NCBI GenBank assembly: GCA_022769665.1
Contig: JALEIR010000082.1
Coordinates: forward strand, 1-63,239
Length of the DNA stretch: 63,239 nt
Source of the DNA: Lachnospiraceae bacterium
GTDB taxonomy: Bacteria; Bacillota; Clostridia; Lachnospirales; Lachnospiraceae
Direction: 5' to 3'
The translations under genes were made by a program, and so were the position numbers. Shown here in pieces: positions 51,554-59,767 of this stretch (within the stretch, counting starts at the first letter, position 1; each line of letters opens with the position of its first letter). The notes under the pieces were generated by a model that saw nothing but the letters and a program-made list of their open reading frames with translations, did no database searches and was not told where the DNA came from.

Positions 51554-52660
51554 TCATTCTGTCGGTCTGCTGCCGGTAATCGTCCCGCCGCCCAGCACAT
51601 ATTCCCCGTCATAAAACACCACAGCCTGTCCCGGTGTAGCTGCACGCACAGGCCTTTCAAAGGTACATTTTACAGTGCCTGCTTCCTGTTTTTCGATAAG
51701 ACAGTTCTCACCTGCGTGATTGTAACGAATTTTTGCTTTCACACGTACAGGACCGTCAATATCCTCCACCGCCATATAATTCACCTTGTCACAAAATACT
51801 TCCGTCACAAAAATATCTTCATTTCTGCCGATGACAACCTCGTTTGTTTCCGGACGTATCTGCGTGACAAACACTCTCTCCCCCATGGGCAGTTCCAGTC
51901 CCCTGCGCTGTCCGATGGTATAATGGGTGATTCCTTTATGTCGACCAAGAATCTCTCCTTCTGCCGTCACAAAATTTCCCGGTCCCGGGACTCTGTCTCC
52001 TGCCTCCCGCTCAATAAATTTGGCATAATCATTGTCCGGTACAAAGCAGATTTCCTGACTGTCCGGCTTGTGGGCTACCGGCAGCCCGGCCTTCTCCGCA
52101 AGCTTCCTGATTTGTTCTTTTGTATATTCCCCTACGGGCATCAGGGTATGTCTTAGTTGATCCTGGGTCAGGTTATAAAGCGCATAAGTCTGATCCTTTG
52201 CTGCGGTCACGGAATTGCGGATAGCAAATCTTCCGTTCGACAGTCTGTCAATTCTGGCATAATGGCCCGTTGCAATGTAATCCGCGCCAATCTCCAAGCT
52301 GCGCTTCAGCAGGGATTCCCACTTCACGTAACGGTTGCAGGCAATGCAGGGATTGGGCGTATGTCCCTGCAAATATTCCTCCACAAAATAATCCATGACG
52401 CGGCATTTAAACTCCTGTTTAAAATTCATGACATAGTAGGGAATATCCAAACGCTCGGCTACCCGCCTGGCATCATCCACCGCAGACAACCCGCAGCAGC
52501 CGCCGTTTTCCGACTTGAGCTCCTCTGCTTCATCCTGCCAAATCTGCATGGTAACCCCTATTACATCATATCCCTGTTCCTTTAAGAGGTAGGCTGCCAC
52601 AGAGGAATCCACCCCTCCCGACATGCCCACCACAACTTTTTTGTTCCTGTTATTCCGCAT
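51554..52660 (-). CDS. mnmA: tRNA-specific 2-thiouridylase MnmA
   Basis: MnmA inserts sulfur at U34 of tRNA-Glu, -Gln and -Lys. The 368-residue protein has the PP-loop VVVGMSGGVDSSVAAYLL, catalytic Cys pair in NPCIACNRYVKWE and DSQEICFVPD (cysteines around residues 105-110 and 200), and C-terminal beta domains (GQAVVFYDGEYVLGGGTI). GCCGLSAVDDARRVAE is also typical. It is single in its operon; the sulfur donor would be a cysteine desulfurase such as the nearby NifS. Confidence 0.96.
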   Translation of the reverse strand: MRNNRNKKVVVGMSGGVDSSVAAYLLKEQGYDVIGVTMQIWQDEAEELKSENGGCCGLSAVDDARRVAERLDIPYYVMNFKQEFKCRVMDYFVEEYLQGHTPNPCIACNRYVKWESLLKRSLEIGADYIATGHYARIDRLSNGRFAIRNSVTAAKDQTYALYNLTQDQLRHTLMPVGEYTKEQIRKLAEKAGLPVAHKPDSQEICFVPDNDYAKFIEREAGDRVPGPGNFVTAEGEILGRHKGITHYTIGQRRGLELPMGERVFVTQIRPETNEVVIGRNEDIFVTEVFCDKVNYMAVEDIDGPVRVKAKIRYNHAGENCLIEKQEAGTVKCTFERPVRAATPGQAVVFYDGEYVLGGGTITGSRPTE

Positions 52661-52720
52661 TTTCTTTCCTTACTTATCCAATCTGATTCTCTATTTCCCA
52701 AATATCAGAGTCAAATCCTT

Positions 52721-53080
52721 TTATCGAATTCTGGCTCCGAAAGGCATCAGTGCCAGCTTGGCAATCTTAAAATGCTGCAATCCGAAAGGAATACCCACAA
52801 TGGTCACGCAAAGAATACACCCGAAAACCAAGGATTCCAGAGCCAGCGGAATTCCGGACAAGCACAGCCAGATAATATTCAAAATCAATGAGCCCACACC
52901 GCCGCCGTATTCCACTTCCTTGCCAAAGGGAAAAAAGCAAAGCGAAGCAAACTTAAAACATTGTTTTCCCCAAGGTATTCCAACAATCGTAATGCACCAA
53001 AGACATCCCGCAAGACACCAGCTTAGTCCGCTGATAAAGCCTCCGAACAGAAACCATAATATATTGCCTAAACAACCCAT
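52721..53080 (-). CDS. YccF domain-containing membrane protein
   Basis: The 119-residue protein contains two copies of the YccF (DUF307) repeat: CITIVGIPWGKQCFKFASL with FFPFGKE, and CVTIVGIPFGLQHFKIAKL with LMPFGAR. Four membrane helices are predicted. Function is unknown; YccF proteins are widespread inner-membrane proteins. The start MGCLGNILWFLFGG is preceded by CGGAGGAAT. It lies alone between mnmA and the ABC transporter genes. Confidence 0.9.
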   Translation of the reverse strand: MGCLGNILWFLFGGFISGLSWCLAGCLWCITIVGIPWGKQCFKFASLCFFPFGKEVEYGGGVGSLILNIIWLCLSGIPLALESLVFGCILCVTIVGIPFGLQHFKIAKLALMPFGARIR

Positions 53081-53238
53081 TTTGTATTCCTCCGTTTCAT
53101 CCGCTTTTTTCTCTGTCCTTTGCGCACATTATACGTTATTCTTCGCCAAAGCACAACTGTTTCCTCTGTTTCAGGCATCTCATTTTCAGGATTCAGGCAC
53201 ATCTTGTCAAGTTCCAAATTACATCCTCCAACTCTGCC

Positions 53239-55224
53239 TTATCCCATCTGCTTCACAATTCTGTAATACGTCGCCGAAGTTCTCTTATAGCATATACTGT
53301 ACAGCACCGCGAAGACCACGCACACAGCCGTGGTGCAGCCAAGCATCAGCGGTACCTCCACGCATCTGATTGCGGCCATCAGTACTATCACCATCTTCAT
53401 GCCAACAAGCGTATGAAGCAGCGCACCCGCCAAAGGTAATGCGAACACCAGTAATATCTGCTTCCTGATGGTTTTTCGAATTTCCTCATCACTCATTCCT
53501 ACTTTCTGCATAATTTCAAAATTTTTCTGATCCTCAAAGCCCTCCGTAATCTGCTTGTAATACATAATAATCAACAGACAAACCAGGAAAATAGCTCCAT
53601 AGAAAATGCCGATAAACAGCAGTCCGCCGTACATTCCCTCCAGATCCTGAATATCCTCACGGTAGTCCATGCACCCCGCATAATTCTCACTTCCCATAAA
53701 CCGCTCTTCCGTCTCCTGCCTGAAGGCATCAACGGCTTCGCTTTCTCCCATGGGATTGGCTGTTATTTCCGTCACCCTGCTCTCCGCCGCATTGACGCCA
53801 AAGACTTCTGCAACCCGGTTCACATCCTCCTCTGTGGGAAGCACTGCAAGATACCAGCAGTTGAATTCATCCCTCGGCGCTTTTCGCTGAACTTTACATT
53901 GCATCAATTCTTCCTTCACCCGATATTCATATTCGCCGAAAAGCAGTTTGTCATAACCCCAATCCGAACCGGTAGCGAACACCAGCGCCTCTCCGGGCTC
54001 CAATGTCATATCGGCACCTTCCATACGGTTATATGCATCTAAGTCCGTCAACTTGATACTGTACTGATTTGCGTAGTCATATTTATCCTCTTCCCTGCAG
54101 GCACGAAACAGATGATTCTCCTTGTACACCGGTACTTTCACATAGCAGTAGCTCAGATAATCGTCCAGCACCACACCATTCTTATCCGCTATGCTTTCCA
54201 ATTCTGTCTGAAACGCCGTTTCATCCTGCTTTCCCAGAAAAGTTACCTTAAAAGTTCTGGGATAAAACAGCCCTATGATAGAATCCGTGCACATCCAAAC
54301 ACTGAGGGTACAAATTACCGTTATCATCACCATGGTGCCAAAAACGCAGATGTTTGACAGGCTTGCCGCGTTTTTCTTCATGCGGTAAAGCATCCCGGAA
54401 ACCGTTACAAAATTATCAGCCCGGTAATAATACTTCTTCCTTTTCTTCAGAAAGCGAAGCAATGCAATACTGCCGGAGGTAAACAGGAAATAAGTTCCCA
54501 ATATCACTAAAAACACTGCCAGGAAAAAGTTCATAAAAATCATACTGTCCAGGCTGGAAGAAATTGCAAGATAATATCCCCAGCCCAGCAGGAGCAGTCC
54601 CAGAACCGTCATCAGCCCGATATGCTTCGGCTCCTTCTCTCCCTTTTTTGACTCGCTCATCAGCTCCACAGGTCTTGCCTTGCCTACCTGCACCAGATTC
54701 ACAAACAGATTCAACCCGGTGACAAACGCATAAAACACCAGCGTGTCCAGTATTGCCCGGGGACTGATGGAAAAGTCTGCCTCTACGGGCAGTCCGGCAA
54801 GGTTAAGCAGCAGCAGAAAAATCAGTTTGGAAAACAAAAGCCCCAGCACAATAGCACCTGTCATGACAATTCCGTATAGCATCAGGCTCTCCCAGAACAT
54901 CATAATTCCGATGTGCTTCTTTTCCATTCCCAGAATACTGTACAGTCCCAGTTCTTTCTTTCTTCGCTTGATCAAAAAGCTGTTGGTATAATAGAGAAAG
55001 GGAACCATAATGACTCCCAACAGTCCGAAACCTATGGTAACCAGCACAATAGCGTAAGCCGCCTTGGGCAAAGAATGCATGATGTCATTCTTTAAAATCA
55101 AATCAAATACAAAATAAGTAAACATAGCGAAAACGCTTACTCCGATATAAGGAAAATAAGTGGAGCCGTTTTTGCGGATATTGTTTACCGCCATTTGGGG
55201 CAAAAGAGACATCTTACTTTTCAT
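53239..55224 (-). CDS. BceB-type ABC transporter permease (FtsX-like)
   Basis: The 661-residue protein is a BceB-type permease of the kind that senses and confers resistance to peptide antibiotics such as bacitracin. It has ten membrane helices with two FtsX domains: N-terminal (MAVNNIRKNGSTYFPYIGV, helices to about residue 170, with KRRKKELGLYSILGMEKKHI) and C-terminal (GIFYGAIFLVCLLIIMYYKQ). Between helices seven and eight (about residues 320-545) lies the large extracellular domain that defines BceB proteins. It abuts bceA (stop/start adjacent). With bceA, bceS and bceR it makes a complete Bce-type module. Confidence 0.93.
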   Translation of the reverse strand: MKSKMSLLPQMAVNNIRKNGSTYFPYIGVSVFAMFTYFVFDLILKNDIMHSLPKAAYAIVLVTIGFGLLGVIMVPFLYYTNSFLIKRRKKELGLYSILGMEKKHIGIMMFWESLMLYGIVMTGAIVLGLLFSKLIFLLLLNLAGLPVEADFSISPRAILDTLVFYAFVTGLNLFVNLVQVGKARPVELMSESKKGEKEPKHIGLMTVLGLLLLGWGYYLAISSSLDSMIFMNFFLAVFLVILGTYFLFTSGSIALLRFLKKRKKYYYRADNFVTVSGMLYRMKKNAASLSNICVFGTMVMITVICTLSVWMCTDSIIGLFYPRTFKVTFLGKQDETAFQTELESIADKNGVVLDDYLSYCYVKVPVYKENHLFRACREEDKYDYANQYSIKLTDLDAYNRMEGADMTLEPGEALVFATGSDWGYDKLLFGEYEYRVKEELMQCKVQRKAPRDEFNCWYLAVLPTEEDVNRVAEVFGVNAAESRVTEITANPMGESEAVDAFRQETEERFMGSENYAGCMDYREDIQDLEGMYGGLLFIGIFYGAIFLVCLLIIMYYKQITEGFEDQKNFEIMQKVGMSDEEIRKTIRKQILLVFALPLAGALLHTLVGMKMVIVLMAAIRCVEVPLMLGCTTAVCVVFAVLYSICYKRTSATYYRIVKQMG

Positions 55225-56025
55225 TTATGCCTCCTCCTTTCCGACAGGCTCCTCATCCTGCTCTTCATTCCTTCTCTCTGTCTGTAAAATCGTAAGTGTA
55301 TCAGAAATTCTGCGGTACAGTTCATCATCATTCATATTTCCGCGATAAATCTGATTGAACACACAACCGTCCTTGATAAACATAATGCGCCCCGCCCGGC
55401 TGGCTGCCTGTATGCTGTGTGTCACCATGAGAATGGTCTGACCGTCCTCATTCACCTCCGCAAAAATCCGCAGCAGCTTATCGGAAGCCTTGGAGTCCAA
55501 TGCGCCTGTGGGCTCATCCGCCAGCAAAATCTGCGGCTTCGTAATCAAAGCTCTGGCAACCGCTGCCCTCTGCTTCTGCCCTCCCGAAACCTCATAGGGA
55601 TATTTTTCCAAAAGCTCTGCTATACCAAGCTTTTTTGCCAACGGTACCAGCCTCTCTTCCATAACCTTAACATTACAGCCGGCCAGCACCAGAGGCAGGA
55701 AAATGTTATCCTTCAACGACAAGGAATCCAACAGGTTGAAATCCTGAAACACAAATCCCAGATTGTCCCTGCGAAAAGCACATAGCTCTCTGGGTTTGAT
55801 TTCCGACATATTTTTTCCTGCCAAAATGACCTGTCCGCTTGTGGGTTTGTCGAGAGATGCCATGATGTTCAACAGCGTCGTTTTTCCGGAACCGGACTCT
55901 CCCATAATTGCAACATATTCTCCCTGCTCCACGGAAAAATTCACGTCATCCAGTGCCTGTACCTTATTTCCGCCCAGCCGTGTTGTATATACCTTCTTTA
56001 AATTCTTGACTTCCAAAAGTGCCAT
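55225..56025 (-). CDS. BceA-type ABC transporter ATP-binding protein
   Basis: The 266-residue ATPase drives the BceB permease. It has Walker A GESGSGKTTLLNIMA (about residues 40-54), the Q-loop FVFQDFNLLDSLSLKDNI, ABC signature EVSGGQKQRAAVARAL, Walker B ILLADEPTGALDSKAS and the switch His in MVTHSIQAASRA. A C-terminal extension (about 230-266) is Glu-rich. The start at 56023-56025 follows AGGAGG. A promoter with a Bce-type regulator site lies directly upstream. Confidence 0.95.
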   Translation of the reverse strand: MALLEVKNLKKVYTTRLGGNKVQALDDVNFSVEQGEYVAIMGESGSGKTTLLNIMASLDKPTSGQVILAGKNMSEIKPRELCAFRRDNLGFVFQDFNLLDSLSLKDNIFLPLVLAGCNVKVMEERLVPLAKKLGIAELLEKYPYEVSGGQKQRAAVARALITKPQILLADEPTGALDSKASDKLLRIFAEVNEDGQTILMVTHSIQAASRAGRIMFIKDGCVFNQIYRGNMNDDELYRRISDTLTILQTERRNEEQDEEPVGKEEA

Positions 56026-56037
56026 AACTTTTCCTCC

Positions 56038-56131
56038 TTGTATCAATCACTTGATACAATCATACAAAAAGAGGAAATGTTCAGCAATCGAATTGCCTTA
56101 CATTTCCTTCTCTAATCTTACATTTTTGTAA
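56038..56131 (-). promoter_or_regulatory. bceA promoter with candidate BceR-type binding site and second palindrome
   Basis: On the minus strand TTGCTG (56082-56087) and TATGAT (56059-56064) are separated by 17 bases. Upstream, TTACATTTTTGTAA (56118-56131) fits the TTACA-N4-TGTAA inverted repeat described for BceR-type response regulators, and another half-like TTACATTT lies at 56098-56105. Downstream, overlapping the first base of the -10 and just before the ribosome site, a perfect 9-bp palindrome TTGTATCAA-TCAC-TTGATACAA (56038-56059) could be a second operator or leader hairpin. Confidence 0.65.
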
Positions 56132-56142
56132 GGTTCTAACTC

Positions 56143-57192
56143 CTATACTCTTACAGACTCTTTCGGCTTTGGTATGATTAAAGTCATTCTTGTACCTTTA
56201 CCCACTTCACTCTCTACCGAAACAGTGATGCCCAGTCGGTCAAAAACCCGCCTGCACAGATAAAGTCCGATACCGGAAGACCTCTTATCCAACCGCCCGT
56301 TATAACCCGTAAAGCCTTTTTCAAAAATACGGGGAATATCCTCCGCCCGAATACCCATTCCGGTATCCGCAATGGTCAGACTCACCGTCTCTTCCCTGTT
56401 TTCCACTTCGAAACGAATACTTCCGTTTTCCGTGTATTTTATACTGTTGGACAGCAACTGCTCCAGGCAGAAGGAAAACCATTTTTGATCCGTAAGAATC
56501 TTCACATCCTCATCAGGCACTTCCACTCCCAGACCTTTGTTGATAAACAGAACCGAATATTTTCTCACTACCTGTCTGACCAGTGAAATTATCTCATATT
56601 CCTGCAATACCAAATCGGAAGCTATGCTGTCCAAGCGCTGAAATGTAAGCACCATCTCCGCATACTGCTCAATTTTAAACAGCTCCTCACGCATCAGAAA
56701 ACTATCCCTGCCATCGGAATTTTTCTCCAGCAAAAGCTTCAGTGCGGAAATCGGGGTCTTAATCTGATGGGTCCACATCAAATAATAATCCCGGCGTTCA
56801 GCCGCCTTTTCCTCCTCGTTCTGCCGTTCCTTTATCCAACATTGACTTGCCTGTATAAACAACTGTTCCAACTGCTGCTCTGCCCCGTCAAAACTGTTCA
56901 CGTCGTTTGGGAAAACTTCACCGCTGCTCACAATTTCGTTCAATGCCGGCTCCCCGTATGTTTCCAGCTTTTGTTTGACCGCCTCCAGTTTTCTGTATCT
57001 GTCCGCGTACCTGATTCCCTGTACCACCCCCACAGTGCACCAAATTGCAAAGGTTAGGAGAGTTGCATATAAAAGCTTGTATAGGTTTTCCACATGGTAA
57101 AGGCTGCCGGTAATCAGAAATAAGAGTACCGTGACAATATACAGCAGAATTGCCGTCTTTTTTTCTCTCAGAAATTGTATCCAGATTTTCAT
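56143..57192 (-). CDS. BceS-type intramembrane-sensing histidine kinase
   Basis: The 349-residue kinase has two N-terminal membrane helices (about residues 13-30 and 38-58) with almost no extracellular loop, the hallmark of intramembrane-sensing BceS kinases that read transporter activity. The phosphoacceptor is H142 in TMWTHQIKTP-type sequence (YYLMWTHQIKTPISALKLLL), followed by HATPase boxes (EQLLSNSIKYTENG, DTGMGIRAEDI, SSGIGLYLCRRVFDRL). It follows bceR by six bases. It lies upstream of bceAB, so the four-gene module is bceR-bceS-bceA-bceB. Confidence 0.93.
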   Translation of the reverse strand: MKIWIQFLREKKTAILLYIVTVLLFLITGSLYHVENLYKLLYATLLTFAIWCTVGVVQGIRYADRYRKLEAVKQKLETYGEPALNEIVSSGEVFPNDVNSFDGAEQQLEQLFIQASQCWIKERQNEEEKAAERRDYYLMWTHQIKTPISALKLLLEKNSDGRDSFLMREELFKIEQYAEMVLTFQRLDSIASDLVLQEYEIISLVRQVVRKYSVLFINKGLGVEVPDEDVKILTDQKWFSFCLEQLLSNSIKYTENGSIRFEVENREETVSLTIADTGMGIRAEDIPRIFEKGFTGYNGRLDKRSSGIGLYLCRRVFDRLGITVSVESEVGKGTRMTLIIPKPKESVRV

Positions 57193-57198
57193 CCTGCT

Positions 57199-57885
57199 TT
57201 ATTCTCTTTTCTCCAGGCAATAGCCCAGTCCCTTTCTGGTGTGTATAACCTCCCCCGCGCCGGATACCTCCAGTTTTTTTCTGAGTCTGGTCATATTAAC
57301 GGTCAAGGTATTATCATCCACAAAACAGTCATTGTCCCAAAGACGCTTCATAATCACTTCCCGGGATACGGTCTGTTCCGCATTTTCCAACAGAAGCTGT
57401 AAAATCCGAAATTCGTTCTTCGTCAACTCCTGCCTATTCCCGTCAATCAGCACCGCGGCATCTGTCATATCGAGAAAGATTCCTTTATATTCCAAGACAC
57501 TTGTATGTCCGCGAAAAGAGTAAGTTCTGCGAAGCATTGCCTGTATCTTTGCTGCCAGCACCTCAAGTTCAAAGGGTTTCGTCACAAAATCATCTCCACC
57601 CATGTTTACCGCCATGACAATATTCATATTGTCTCCCGCCGAAGAAACAAAAATCACAGGTACCTGAGACACCTGCCTGATTTGCCCGCACCAATAATGT
57701 CCGTTAAAGAACGGCAGCCCAATATCCATAAGCACCAGATGCGGCTCTACATCAGTAAATTCCTTCATGACATTCTGAAAATCTCTTACGCAGAACACCT
57801 CATATCCCCATTTTTCCAGATAGTTCTTCACCTGTTCCGCAATGACCGATTCATCCTCCACCACAAGAATCCTGTATTTTTCCAT
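57199..57885 (-). CDS. BceR-type OmpR-family response regulator
   Basis: The 228-residue regulator has a receiver domain with D54 in LVLMDIGLPFFNGHYW (the FFNG variation is typical of Bce-type regulators), switch residues in VIFVSSAG and K in VTKPFE, and an OmpR winged helix (about 130-228: KNEFRILQLLLENAEQTVSR ... RLRKKLEVSG). It pairs with the adjacent BceS kinase and probably binds the inverted repeat at 56118-56131. First gene of the module, reading the minus strand. Confidence 0.95.
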   Translation of the reverse strand: MEKYRILVVEDESVIAEQVKNYLEKWGYEVFCVRDFQNVMKEFTDVEPHLVLMDIGLPFFNGHYWCGQIRQVSQVPVIFVSSAGDNMNIVMAVNMGGDDFVTKPFELEVLAAKIQAMLRRTYSFRGHTSVLEYKGIFLDMTDAAVLIDGNRQELTKNEFRILQLLLENAEQTVSREVIMKRLWDNDCFVDDNTLTVNMTRLRKKLEVSGAGEVIHTRKGLGYCLEKRE

Positions 57886-57927
57886 TCCCCTTTTCCCCTC
57901 AATTTATTTACTCCGCAGCCGCTTGTA

Positions 57928-58365
57928 TCAGTATTCCTCTTCTTCCTCACCCTCATGGATATCGGACTTTGGTTTTTTAAGACCTTCTATCACAATATGG
58001 TTCTTTTCTGCGTAATCCCAGAGCGCGGCATGTATGGCTTCCTCCGCCAATAAAGAACAATGCACCTTAACCGGAGGCAAACCGTCCAACGCTTCCATAA
58101 CAGCCTTGTTTGTCACCTGCAGGGCCTCCTGAATTGTCTTACCTTTCACCAGCTCTGTAGCCATGGAACTGGTAGCTACAGCGGCACCGCAGCCGAAAGT
58201 CTTAAATTTTGCTTCCCGAATAACGCCATTCTCATCAATATCAAGAAACATCCTCATGATGTCTCCGCATTTTGCATTTCCAACCGTGCCGACTCCGCTG
58301 GCATTTTCTATTTCTCCCACATTTCTGGGATTTTGAAAGTGATCCATCACCTTTTCACTGTACAT
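57928..58365 (-). CDS. nifU: Fe-S cluster scaffold protein NifU/IscU
   Basis: NifU-type scaffolds assemble Fe-S clusters before transfer. The 145-residue protein (start MYSEKVMDHFQNPRNVG after TGGAGGAG) has three cluster-ligand cysteines: VGNAKCGDIMRM, FKTFGCGAAVATSSM and VKVHCSLLAEEAI. It has no C-terminal Nfu or Bfd domain; a Glu-rich tail ends it. An upstream in-frame extension to 58398 has no ribosome site. It follows nifS by 68 bases in the same direction. Confidence 0.95.
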   Translation of the reverse strand: MYSEKVMDHFQNPRNVGEIENASGVGTVGNAKCGDIMRMFLDIDENGVIREAKFKTFGCGAAVATSSMATELVKGKTIQEALQVTNKAVMEALDGLPPVKVHCSLLAEEAIHAALWDYAEKNHIVIEGLKKPKSDIHEGEEEEEY

Positions 58366-58433
58366 ATTCTCCTCCAATTCCCTGCTGTCCTTCTTCATAA
58401 ATAAACTGTTTCATTGGCGCAGCAGTATCACAT

Positions 58434-59609
58434 TTACGCTTTATTTTTCTTTAGAAAATCCTCATATAACGGAGACATATTCCGAAGCTTCTGAACAATC
58501 TCCTTCAAATTATCCACCACAAAGTCCAACTCTTCCTTTGTATTCTCCTCCGACAGAGTCATTCTCAGAGATCCATGAGCTTCCTCATGCTTTAGGCCGA
58601 TGGAAAGCAGAACATGGGAGGGATCCAGAGAGCCCGAAGTGCAGGCTGAACCGCTGGAAGCACAGATTCCCTTCATGTCAAGCATAATCAACACGGATTC
58701 TCCCTCAATGTACAGAAACGAAAAATTGACATTACCGGGAAGTCTCTTTGTCCTGTGCCCGTTCAAACGACAATAGGGAATTTCCTTCTCAATCCGTTCT
58801 ATCAGATAATCTCTGAGTTCCACTTCCTTTGCTGTCTTTTCTTCCATAATACGAAGCGCTCTTTTCGTTGCGACTTCCAGACCGACAATTCCCGGAACAT
58901 TTTCTGTCCCCGCCCTGCGGTTTCTCTCCTGGGCTCCGCCGTGTATGAAAGAACGAAGCTTCAACCCCGAACGGATGTAAAGGAATCCGATTCCCTTGGG
59001 GCCGTTCAGCTTATGCCCGCTGGCGCTGAGCATGTCCACATTCAACTCATCCACGTTGATGGGCACCTGACCGAAAGCTTGTACCGCATCGGTATGAAAC
59101 AGAATACCGTGCTCTTTCGCAATGGCACCGATTTCCGCAATGGGTTCAATCGTTCCGATTTCATTGTTTGCAAACATCACACTAATCAAAATAGTATCCG
59201 GACGAATCGCATTCTTCAGTTCCTCCAAATCTATCAGTCCATCCTTGTCCACTCCCAGATATGTCACCTCAAATCCCTGTTTTTCCAGGTATTCACAGGT
59301 GTGGAGAATGGCATGATGCTCGATTTTTGTGGTGATGATATGTTTTCCTTTGGACGCATATGCCTCTGCGGTACATTTTAGTGCCCAGTTGTCTGACTCC
59401 GAACCGCCTGCCGTAAAATATATTTCCTCCTGTTTTGCACCGATGGCTTCCGCAATAGTTCTCCTTGCCTGATTCACCGCCTTCTTTGAAGCCGAACCAA
59501 GAGAATAGATTGTGCTGGGATTCCCATAGTTTTCCGTAAAATACGGTAACATAGCTTCCACAACCTCCGGTGCGGTTTTTGTGGTTGCCGCGTTATCCAA
59601 ATATATCAT
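58434..59609 (-). CDS. nifS: Cysteine desulfurase NifS/IscS
   Basis: NifS releases sulfur from cysteine for Fe-S clusters and tRNA thiolation, using PLP. The 391-residue protein has MIYLDNAATTKTAPEVVEAM, TAGGSESDNWALK, the PLP lysine in SASGHKLNGPKGIGFL, and the active-site Cys loop in ASSGSACTSGSLDP (about residue 325). This long loop is group I type. It is followed by nifU. A candidate regulator site lies at its promoter; the nearby mnmA would be a downstream sulfur acceptor user. Confidence 0.96.
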   Translation of the reverse strand: MIYLDNAATTKTAPEVVEAMLPYFTENYGNPSTIYSLGSASKKAVNQARRTIAEAIGAKQEEIYFTAGGSESDNWALKCTAEAYASKGKHIITTKIEHHAILHTCEYLEKQGFEVTYLGVDKDGLIDLEELKNAIRPDTILISVMFANNEIGTIEPIAEIGAIAKEHGILFHTDAVQAFGQVPINVDELNVDMLSASGHKLNGPKGIGFLYIRSGLKLRSFIHGGAQERNRRAGTENVPGIVGLEVATKRALRIMEEKTAKEVELRDYLIERIEKEIPYCRLNGHRTKRLPGNVNFSFLYIEGESVLIMLDMKGICASSGSACTSGSLDPSHVLLSIGLKHEEAHGSLRMTLSEENTKEELDFVVDNLKEIVQKLRNMSPLYEDFLKKNKA

Positions 59610-59660
59610 AGACCTTTACCTCTTTTCTTTTTGTCACTTTCCCCGCAGATTATCTAATCT

Positions 59661-59717
59661 ATACCTCTCTGCTAGGAATTGCATATCTACTATATCACCC
59701 ACATACTGTTCTGTCAA
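59661..59717 (-). promoter_or_regulatory. nifS promoter with candidate Rrf2-type operator
   Basis: On the minus strand TTGACA (59712-59717) and TATAGT (59689-59694) are spaced by 17 bases, a near-consensus promoter. Just downstream of the -10, ATTCCT (59674-59679) and AGGTAT (59661-59666) form an inverted repeat with one mismatch, with the ATTCC/GGNAT half-site character of Rrf2-family (CymR/IscR-like) sites. Regulator identity is inference. Confidence 0.55.
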
Positions 59718-59767
59718 CCGCCGGGACAGAATATATATAGAGAAAAGTATCGCAACGGTGATATCCT

